Below the pieces are notes generated by a model. That model had not been told where the DNA came from. It saw only the letters and a program-made list of their open reading frames with translations, and did no database searches. Shown here piece by piece: positions 1 through 4,347 of a stretch of 5,068 nt of DNA. Source of the stretch: Alphaproteobacteria bacterium (GTDB lineage: Bacteria; Pseudomonadota; Alphaproteobacteria; Rickettsiales; UBA1997); the NCBI GenBank assembly GCA_016869775.1, contig VGDJ01000090.1, forward strand, positions 1-5,068. The letters are read 5' to 3'. Position 1 is the first letter of the stretch. Each line of letters begins with the position of its first letter. The position numbers and the translations under genes are program-made.

Positions 1-1353
1 GATTTGGGTGGTGGAACTTTTGATGTATCAATCCTTGAGATTGGCGATGGAGTATTTGAGGTAAAATCAACCAATGGTGACACATTCTTAGGCGGAGAAG
101 ATTTTGATATGAGAATTCTAAAATATGTTTGCGATGAATTTAAGAAAGACAATAGCGTTGATTTATCAAAAGATCCTCTTGCACTTCAAAGACTTAAAGA
201 AGCTTCTGAAAAAGCCAAAATTGAACTATCTTCAACTTTAGAAACTGAAATCAATTTACCCTACATAACAGCTGACGCTTCAGGACCTAAGCACTTAAAT
301 TTAAAGTTATCGCGCGCTAAACTTGAGCAATTAGTTGATGATTTAATTGAAAGAACCATCAAACCATGCGAAAATGCCCTTCAAGATGCCGGGCTAAAAG
401 CTTCTGATATTGATGAAGTGGTGTTAGTTGGCGGTATGACTAGAATGCCAAAAGTTATTGAAACTGTTAAAAAGCTTTTTGGTAAAGAGCCTAACAGAAG
501 TGTTAATCCTGATGAAGTTGTTGCAATTGGCGCAGCAATTCAAGGGGCTGTTCTTCAGGGCGATGTAAAAGATGTATTGCTTCTCGATGTAACCCCACTT
601 TCTCTCGGTATTGAAACTGCTGGAGGTGTATTTACAAGGCTTATTGACCGAAATACTACAATTCCAACTAACAAAAGTCAGGTTTTTTCAACTGCGGCAG
701 ACAATCAAACTGCAGTTACAATTAAAGTATTTCAGGGTGAGAGAGATATTGCGGTTCATAACAAGCTTTTAGGTGAATTTAACCTAGAAGGAATTGCTCC
801 GGCGCCAAGAGGCCTCCCTCAAATTGAAGTTTCTTTTGATATTGATGCTAATGGAGTTGTGAAAGTTTCAGCAAAAGATAAGGCTACAAATAAAGAACAG
901 CAAATTCGTATTCAATCATCGGGGGGTTTATCAGAAGAAGAAATCAAAAAAATGATGCACGACGCCGAAGCTAACGCCAGCGCTGATAAAACTCGCAAAG
1001 AATTAATTGAGGCCAAAAATCAAGCTGATTCTATAATTTATGAAACTGAAAAATCACTCCGTGATCACGGAGAAAAAATTGACTCCGCCCTTAAAAATTC
1101 TGTTCAAGAAGATCTGAATAAATTGAAAGAAATGCTTTCTAAAAGTGATATTTCGGCTGAAGAAATAAAAAAATCTACCGAAAGTTTGGTTCAAAATTCA
1201 ATGAAAATTGGCGAAGCTATTTACAAAAATTCACAACAAAATTCATCAAGCAACCCGCAATCTGATGCACAAAATTCTTCGGAGCAAAATTCTGATGATA
1301 ATGCAAAAGTTGTTGATGGAGAATTTAATGAAGTCAAAGACGATAAAAAATAG
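1..1353 (+). CDS. dnaK: Chaperone protein DnaK (Hsp70), C-terminal part, 5' end outside window
   Basis: ATP-dependent Hsp70 chaperone of the cytoplasm, which binds exposed hydrophobic segments with DnaJ and GrpE as partners. The frame is open from base 1 (first residue Asp); the TTG at 4 is an internal Leu, not a start. The visible 450 residues begin at the phosphate-binding motif DLGGGTFD, whose Thr corresponds to E. coli Thr199, so roughly 190 N-terminal residues are missing. In order: the rest of the nucleotide-binding domain, including VVLVGGMTRMP and NPDEVVAIGAA (to about residue 187); the interdomain linker DVKDVLLLDVTP (188-199); the beta substrate-binding domain (to about 305); the helical lid from SGGLSEEEIKK (about 307-408); and a Gln/Asn/Ser-rich flexible tail (about 410-440) ending in EFNEVKDDKK, the usual EEVKD-like terminus. 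dnaJ, often the next gene in alphaproteobacteria, is not here. Family assignment is certain. Confidence 0.98.
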   Translation, partial: DLGGGTFDVSILEIGDGVFEVKSTNGDTFLGGEDFDMRILKYVCDEFKKDNSVDLSKDPLALQRLKEASEKAKIELSSTLETEINLPYITADASGPKHLNLKLSRAKLEQLVDDLIERTIKPCENALQDAGLKASDIDEVVLVGGMTRMPKVIETVKKLFGKEPNRSVNPDEVVAIGAAIQGAVLQGDVKDVLLLDVTPLSLGIETAGGVFTRLIDRNTTIPTNKSQVFSTAADNQTAVTIKVFQGERDIAVHNKLLGEFNLEGIAPAPRGLPQIEVSFDIDANGVVKVSAKDKATNKEQQIRIQSSGGLSEEEIKKMMHDAEANASADKTRKELIEAKNQADSIIYETEKSLRDHGEKIDSALKNSVQEDLNKLKEMLSKSDISAEEIKKSTESLVQNSMKIGEAIYKNSQQNSSSNPQSDAQNSSEQNSDDNAKVVDGEFNEVKDDKK

Positions 1354-1362
1354 ACCTTCTTT

Positions 1363-1415
1363 AATTTAAAGCATTGCAGAGTTTTTTTATCACAACTTTG
1401 CAATGACTTTAAATT
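1363..1415 (+). terminator. Long inverted repeat behind dnaK, probable transcription terminator
   Basis: Ten bases after the dnaK stop, 1363-1383 pairs with 1394-1415: about 21 base pairs with one bulged T, one G-U pair and a 10-base loop. The arms contain AATTTAAAG and CATTGCA with their complements. The strength and position suit a transcript end for dnaK. The downstream T-richness is only moderate (TTTTAATC from about 1419), so this is not a textbook intrinsic terminator and may instead protect the 3' end of the mRNA. Confidence 0.6.
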
Positions 1416-1429
1416 CGAATTTTAATCTT

Positions 1430-1454
1430 TAAGATTTTTTTCATAAAAATCTTA
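1430..1454 (+). terminator. Second AT-rich hairpin behind dnaK
   Basis: TAAGATTTTT (1430-1439) and AAAAATCTTA (1445-1454) form a perfect 10-bp stem with a 5-base loop. It lies 14 bases beyond the larger inverted repeat and could act with it as a backup terminator. The stem is nearly all A-T and is not followed by a T-run, so the call is tentative. Confidence 0.3.
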
Positions 1455-1466
1455 TTTAAAAAAATG

Positions 1467-1495
1467 TTGATAATCTATCTTAATGTTTTTATAAA
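1467..1495 (+). promoter_or_regulatory. Candidate sigma70-type promoter for the XRE/membrane/receiver cluster
   Basis: TTGATA (1467-1472) and TATAAA (1490-1495) are separated by exactly 17 bases, close to the TTGACA/TATAAT consensus. This is the best-spaced pair I found between dnaK and the next gene. Transcription would start near 1502 and leave a leader of nearly 200 bases before 1699. AT-rich DNA produces such matches by chance, so a promoter nearer the gene remains possible. Confidence 0.4.
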
Positions 1496-1558
1496 CTACT
1501 AAACCTTTCGCACCAATCCCACTTTACAAATACAAATTTAATATAAGATTTAAATATA

Positions 1559-1599
1559 AAATTTAGGCAAAATTTGCATAAAATTTTATCCTAAAATTT
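1559..1599. other. AT-rich stem-loop in the leader of the XRE gene
   Basis: TTTAGG (1562-1567) pairs with CCTAAA (1590-1595). Inside it AAAATTT (1569-1575) pairs with AAATTTT (1581-1587) around the loop GCATA, and three more A-T pairs form outside across a single bulged A. It lies between the candidate promoter and the gene. No T-run follows on the plus strand, so a plus-strand terminator is unlikely. It may be a leader RNA structure or simply a by-product of base composition. Confidence 0.3.
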
Positions 1600-1650
1600 A
1601 AAAAAACTCGATGATAATTTTTAAGTTATTATTGTCATAAAGTTATCTTT

Positions 1651-1672
1651 GGGACGCTTTTAGGGACGCTTT
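1651..1672. repeat. Tandem 10-bp direct repeat GGGACGCTTT, possible operator
   Basis: Two perfect copies of GGGACGCTTT (1651-1660 and 1663-1672) are separated by TA, giving a 12-base period. The second copy ends 26 bases before the ATG of the XRE regulator. The repeat is GC-rich within an otherwise strongly AT-rich spacer, which suggests constraint. Because XRE proteins commonly regulate their own genes, an operator is the most natural reading, but no binding evidence exists in the sequence itself. Confidence 0.5.
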
Positions 1673-1698
1673 CATCGTGAACCAAAAATTTATAATTG

Positions 1699-2136
1699 AT
1701 GTCAAATTTTCTTAGAAAAATTCGTGAAGATAAAAAAATTGGTCAAAGCGACTTAGCTGAAAAAATTGGAGTTAGTAAACAACTTTTATCAGGATTTGAG
1801 AATGGAAGAAGTGGAGTTTCTAATGAAGTTTTAAAAAAACTTGCCAACGCATTAGATGTTTCTCCGGACGCAATTTTAACTGGTAAATCCTATAAGCCAT
1901 TTGATGAAAAAGGGCGCAAACAGCTATCTGAGGCCATGAATATGACTTTTAAATATTATGGAGATGAGTTTGATAAAGATACAATTATAAAAATCTCTAC
2001 TGAACTTTATGCTCTGATTGTAGATTTCGATAGCCTTAAAAATGATTCTGAAAGAGATAATTTTATAAAATCGCTTGAAGAAAAAATAGCAATTGGCTTA
2101 GCTTCGAAATGTTTTTTAAAATTTAAAAATAAATGA
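1699..2136 (+). CDS. XRE-family helix-turn-helix transcriptional regulator
   Basis: A 145-residue DNA-binding protein with an N-terminal Cro/C1-type (XRE) domain at about residues 4-60. The HTH reads QSDLAEKIGVSKQLLSGFEN, with helix 2 near 16-23 and the recognition helix near 27-34. The following helices, VLKKLANALDVSPDAILTG, complete the usual five-helix fold. Residues 64-145 are a helical charged tail with no motif I recognise, perhaps for dimerisation or ligand sensing. I start at ATG 1699. A TTG three bases upstream is in frame but less likely, and neither has a clear ribosome-binding site. Only 3 bases separate it from the next gene, so the two are probably co-transcribed and translationally coupled. 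The tandem repeat at 1651-1672 could be its own operator. The domain is certain; target and signal are unknown. Confidence 0.9.
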   Translation: MSNFLRKIREDKKIGQSDLAEKIGVSKQLLSGFENGRSGVSNEVLKKLANALDVSPDAILTGKSYKPFDEKGRKQLSEAMNMTFKYYGDEFDKDTIIKISTELYALIVDFDSLKNDSERDNFIKSLEEKIAIGLASKCFLKFKNK

Positions 2137-2139
2137 GTT

Positions 2140-2343
2140 ATGCAAAAATCACAAAAAGAAATTGCCAAAGAAGAGCTAGAAAAACTATACGATAACCAAT
2201 TTAGATGGGTTCAAGCTGGACAAGCTCTTAGAGGCAGATTTGGCGAAACTCTTAAAGACAATCCAAAGCTTAAGTGGATTTTTTTATTATCAATTTCTGC
2301 CAATATTGGTATTTGGCTCACCTTCGCTTTTCTTAATATTTAG
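2140..2343 (+). CDS. Small single-span membrane protein, unknown function
   Basis: A 67-residue protein I do not recognise. Residues 1-44 are hydrophilic, with a predicted helix rich in Lys and Glu (KEIAKEELEKLYDNQ) and then an Arg/Gly-containing stretch. Residues 46-67 (from WIFLLSISANIGIW onward) form one hydrophobic segment reaching almost to the C-terminus. The Lys residues just before the segment predict an N-terminus facing the cytoplasm, like a tail-anchored protein. There is no signal peptide. The ATG lies 3 bases after the stop of the XRE gene and its stop is 8 bases before the receiver gene, so it is the middle member of a compact cluster. It could tether or sense for the flanking regulators, but this rests on position only. 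Coding status is supported by its tight fit between the two genes. Confidence 0.75.
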   Translation: MQKSQKEIAKEELEKLYDNQFRWVQAGQALRGRFGETLKDNPKLKWIFLLSISANIGIWLTFAFLNI

Positions 2344-2351
2344 CAATTTTT

Positions 2352-2780
2352 ATGAACGATATAAATCAAATTAATTCAAAGCCTAAGCTAATTCTTTATG
2401 TTGAGGATGAGGATGTTCAAGCAAAAATTTTTTCAAAAATAATCGAAAATGAAGTCTCTTCCTACGGGTTTAAAGTAGTTATTTTTAAAAGTGGTGACGA
2501 TTTTATTGATTTAATTAACTCTCTTCACAGTAAATATAAAATTTCTGAATTCGGTTTAATTCTTCTCGATTTGTCAATGCATGATGTATCGGGGTTGGCA
2601 ATGCTTAAAGAGTTTAAAGCGAAATCGATTAAAACTCCGATCGCAATTCTTACCGCTCGAGAAGATGACGCTCTCAAAAGTAAGGCACTTTCAAGTGGCG
2701 CAAATGATTATTTTGTAAAAGGAAAAGATATTGAAGAATTGTCTCGCCTCAAAAATTTTATTCTTAAAAGTGTAAATTAG
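2352..2780 (+). CDS. Stand-alone receiver-domain response regulator (CheY-like)
   Basis: A 142-residue protein made almost entirely of one response-regulator receiver domain (about 11-140), with no DNA-binding or enzymatic output domain. Visible key residues are the acidic metal-binding cluster VEDED (Glu18-Asp21), the phospho-acceptor Asp73 in LILLDLSMHDVSG, the switch Thr101 in ILTARED, and Lys123 in NDYFVKGKD. The Pro that usually follows this Lys is replaced by Gly. Such single-domain regulators pass phosphate along a relay or bind a partner protein. No histidine kinase or phosphotransferase lies in the window, so its donor must be elsewhere. It starts 8 bases after the membrane-protein gene, placing it in the same probable operon as the XRE regulator. 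The domain call is very secure, the pathway unknown. Confidence 0.93.
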   Translation: MNDINQINSKPKLILYVEDEDVQAKIFSKIIENEVSSYGFKVVIFKSGDDFIDLINSLHSKYKISEFGLILLDLSMHDVSGLAMLKEFKAKSIKTPIAILTAREDDALKSKALSSGANDYFVKGKDIEELSRLKNFILKSVN

Positions 2781-2801
2781 ATTTGTTTTTAGATTTGTTT
2801 T
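2779..2801. repeat. Tandem repeat AGATTTGTTTT at the end of the receiver gene
   Basis: AGATTTGTTTT occurs at 2779-2789 and again at 2791-2801, a 12-base period overlapping the receiver stop codon. The sequence is low in complexity and T-rich; it may be a recent slippage duplication or a T-rich transcript-end signal. Its function is unknown. Confidence 0.4.
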
Positions 2802-2802
2802 A

Positions 2803-2825
2803 ATCAGAGTTTGCTTCATTCTGAT
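2803..2825 (+). terminator. Weak hairpin after the receiver gene
   Basis: ATCAGAGT (2803-2810) pairs with ATTCTGAT (2818-2825): 8 bp with one G-U pair and a 7-base loop. It is the only stem I see between the receiver gene and the next gene. No T-run follows, so termination is only a possibility. The rest of the 122-base gap is AT-rich with no confident promoter. Confidence 0.25.
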
Positions 2826-2902
2826 ATTTCAAAAAAACATCAATCGTAAATTTCTAGTAAGTTTTTATTCCAAATAGCCTGCATAATTTTATTTACAAAT
2901 CT

Positions 2903-2962
2903 ATGAAAAAAATCATTCTACTTTTAGCAATTCTCATTTCTTTGATTAATGATTCTTTTGCC
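2903..2962 (+). other. Signal peptide of the triple-repeat protein
   Basis: Residues 1-20: a basic N-terminus (MKK), a hydrophobic core IILLLAILISLI, and a C-region ending SFA before DED. This matches the Ala-X-Ala-like rule for signal peptidase I loosely (Ser at -3, Ala at -1). No Cys is present at the site, so it is not a lipoprotein. Confidence 0.8.
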
Positions 2963-3697
2963 GATGAAGATAATAATTTTAATCAATCTCGCTCTGAAAA
3001 AAATGGTTCAAATAATTCTTTTGAATCACTAAATAATGAATTGGGCAACAAAAGATCTGACAAAAATTCCTACCAAGATATCGATAAAGAAGAGCGCTCT
3101 AAAAATAGAAACGATTTTAGTGATGAACAAAATCACGATTTCAAAGAATCTCCAGATCATACTCCAAACCTTAAAAGAGGTGAATTGAAAAATGAATTTA
3201 AGCCAAACGATTTATCTAATGATAAAAAGCAACTATTAAAAACAGAGATGGAGAAGCATCGTCAGGCCATGAAAAATATCGCTGGAATAGAAATAGTTTT
3301 TGGCGAAGAGGAGCGTAATTTAGGTGCGCAGGCCAAAAAAGAGCGATCTGAGAAAAATCATCAAATTATGTCAAATCTTTCTTCGGAATTAAAAGCTCAA
3401 GTTAAGCAGGAATTTGAGAGACATAGTCTACAAGTAAAGTCGATAACTGGTCAAGATATTGTCAGAAATTTTCCGCATAATTTCCAAGATAATCAAGAAA
3501 ATAATGGTGAAAGCGATAAAAATTTTTCTCACAAAAGATGTCAAGAGCCTTCAGCTCAGGATCTTCAGAAGCATCGTCAAATAATGGAATCTTTATCACC
3601 GCAAAAACGTGAAATGGTTAAAAAAGAGATGGATAGGCATGTTCAAGAAATGAAAAATATCACCGGTGTAGATTTGCCTCGACCAAAATGCGAGTAA
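2903..3697 (+). CDS. Secreted charged protein with three 28-residue helical repeats, unknown function
   Basis: A 264-residue protein of no family I can name. Residues 1-20 are a clear Sec signal peptide: MKK, a hydrophobic Ile/Leu core, then an SFA-DED cleavage site. It has no lipobox, so the mature protein should be periplasmic or exported. Residues 21-100 are Asn/Ser/Lys/Asp-rich and probably disordered. Three gap-free repeats follow at 104-131, 159-186 and 231-258, with pattern LSxxxKxxxKxEMxRHxQxMKNITGxDI; Leu1, Ser2, Lys10, Glu12, His16, Lys21, Ile23 and Gly25 of the repeat are invariant. Repeats 2 and 3 are preceded by HQIM/HRQIM. The only cysteines, Cys213 and Cys263, bracket repeat 3 and could form a disulfide. 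The LSxxK start and helical His/Gln/Met pattern faintly recall Spy/CpxP-type periplasmic proteins, but I do not claim membership. The start is set by the signal peptide. Confidence 0.85.
   Translation: MKKIILLLAILISLINDSFADEDNNFNQSRSEKNGSNNSFESLNNELGNKRSDKNSYQDIDKEERSKNRNDFSDEQNHDFKESPDHTPNLKRGELKNEFKPNDLSNDKKQLLKTEMEKHRQAMKNIAGIEIVFGEEERNLGAQAKKERSEKNHQIMSNLSSELKAQVKQEFERHSLQVKSITGQDIVRNFPHNFQDNQENNGESDKNFSHKRCQEPSAQDLQKHRQIMESLSPQKREMVKKEMDRHVQEMKNITGVDLPRPKCE
3212..3295 (+). repeat. Protein repeat 1 of 3 in the secreted protein
   Basis: Encodes residues 104-131, starting LSNDKKQLLK and ending MKNIAGIEI. Compared without gaps it is identical to repeat 3 at 13 of 28 positions and to repeat 2 at 11 of 28. 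A 13-base DNA identity (AGAAGCATCGTCA, 3252-3264 and 3567-3579) and a shared ATGAAAAATATC (3269-3280 and 3650-3661) link it to the region of repeat 3, pointing to internal duplication. Confidence 0.8.
3377..3460 (+). repeat. Protein repeat 2 of 3 in the secreted protein
   Basis: Encodes residues 159-186, starting LSSELKAQVK and ending VKSITGQDI. It is the most diverged copy, with Phe and Val where the other two copies have Met. It is preceded by the HQIM motif at 153-156. Confidence 0.8.
3593..3676 (+). repeat. Protein repeat 3 of 3 in the secreted protein
   Basis: Encodes residues 231-258, starting LSPQKREMVK and ending MKNITGVDL. It is preceded by KHRQIM (223-228) and enclosed by the protein's two cysteines at 213 and 263. 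Confidence 0.8.
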
Positions 3698-3721
3698 ATA
3701 AGAGTTAATAATTTTAAGAAA

Positions 3722-4339
3722 TCAGCGAATTCTTGAAGGGGGCTTGAAGTCTGTTCTATCTTTTTTTAGTGCTTGAATTCTTTGACTAAAAGATTGTTTT
3801 TTTCGACTATCAAAATCACTACCTTTTTGTTCATCTTCAGCTTTTGATTTTTTTAAATCATCGGATAAATTTCCAAGTTCTTCATTAATTTTTTTTTTTT
3901 TCAACCTTTGGCGTATCAATTTCCAAAGCATCGATTTTTTGCCACTTGATTTATTGATGGGGTTATGCTTTCCCATTTCAATCACCTCTTCACCGCGATT
4001 ATCCCATTCATCAATTATATGTGATTGAGTTTCGTGAATTTCTTGTTCAAGACCGCCTTCTTCGCGATCAAGATTGCGTTGCTGGTTGTTGATTGGTCGA
4101 ACCTGAGAATTTTTTAATGATTCAACAATATCATCCAATTTTTTTCTATCTTTGGAGTCGAGTTTTTCTTTTAAGCTTTTTAATTCTTGGGTTGAATTTC
4201 CATCGCAAGATTCTTGTTGATTCGTTTGATTTTGTTGGTTTATAAAATTAGGTGAACCCTCATCACTCTTGGGAGTTTTAATATTATCGGTTTTAAGAGG
4301 GTTAAGAAGTATTTTTGAGGAGTTATTAAATTCTGCCAT
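3722..4339 (-). CDS. Charged, probably disordered cytoplasmic protein, unknown function
   Basis: A 205-residue protein I do not recognise. It lacks a signal peptide and membrane segments and is dominated by Lys, Glu, Asp, Asn, Gln and Ser. Residues 1-50 are polar and Asn/Gln-rich. Residues 51-77 (QELKSLKEKLDSKDRKKL) look like a short charged helix or coiled coil. Residues 137-150 (MLWKLIRQRLKKKK) form a basic amphipathic stretch that could bind nucleic acid or membrane. The rest is Lys-rich to the C-terminus (PPSRIR). The ATG follows the mfd stop by 8 bases, so it is probably the last gene of an mfd transcript. Codons 147-150 lie in a run of 13 A residues on the coding strand, a likely slippage site. 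It converges with the secreted-protein gene, 24 bases apart. The frame is long for such AT-rich DNA, which supports it being real. Confidence 0.7.
   Translation of the reverse strand: MAEFNNSSKILLNPLKTDNIKTPKSDEGSPNFINQQNQTNQQESCDGNSTQELKSLKEKLDSKDRKKLDDIVESLKNSQVRPINNQQRNLDREEGGLEQEIHETQSHIIDEWDNRGEEVIEMGKHNPINKSSGKKSMLWKLIRQRLKKKKINEELGNLSDDLKKSKAEDEQKGSDFDSRKKQSFSQRIQALKKDRTDFKPPSRIR
3889..3901 (-). repeat. 13-base homopolymer inside the charged-protein gene
   Basis: Thirteen consecutive T on the plus strand (A on the coding strand) encode Lys147-150 and the first base of Ile151. Loss of one A shifts into a frame that ends after about 11 further codons. Gain of one A gives a stop almost at once (AAT TAA). 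Both polymerase and RNA-polymerase slippage are plausible here. Confidence 0.85.
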
Positions 4340-4347
4340 TTGATAAA

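Noticed and set aside
1221..1403. A 60-residue open frame on the minus strand opposite the dnaK tail
   Set aside because: It lies antisense to a certain gene and into its terminator hairpin, and has no recognisable domain or start signal. It is a shadow of the dnaK frame.
1559..1599. AT-rich hairpin as an intrinsic terminator on the plus strand
   Set aside because: It is followed by A-rich sequence, not a T-run, and lies upstream of the gene cluster it would have to block.
1651..1672. Tandem repeat as a CRISPR array or phage attachment site
   Set aside because: There are only two 10-bp copies with a 2-base spacer, no cas genes, no tRNA gene and no integrase in the window.
1696..1698. TTG as start of the XRE regulator
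   Set aside because: An ATG follows immediately, the extra residue adds nothing to the domain, and no ribosome-binding site favours the TTG.
1699..2343. XRE regulator plus small protein as a toxin-antitoxin pair
   Set aside because: The small protein resembles no toxin family I know, and the third gene (a receiver) fits a signalling unit better. A small membrane toxin cannot be wholly excluded.
2903..3697. Assignment of the secreted protein to the Spy/CpxP (LTXXQ) family
   Set aside because: Only the LSxxK-like start and helical His/Gln/Met spacing are reminiscent. The canonical LTxxQ motif is absent and the three-unit layout is different.
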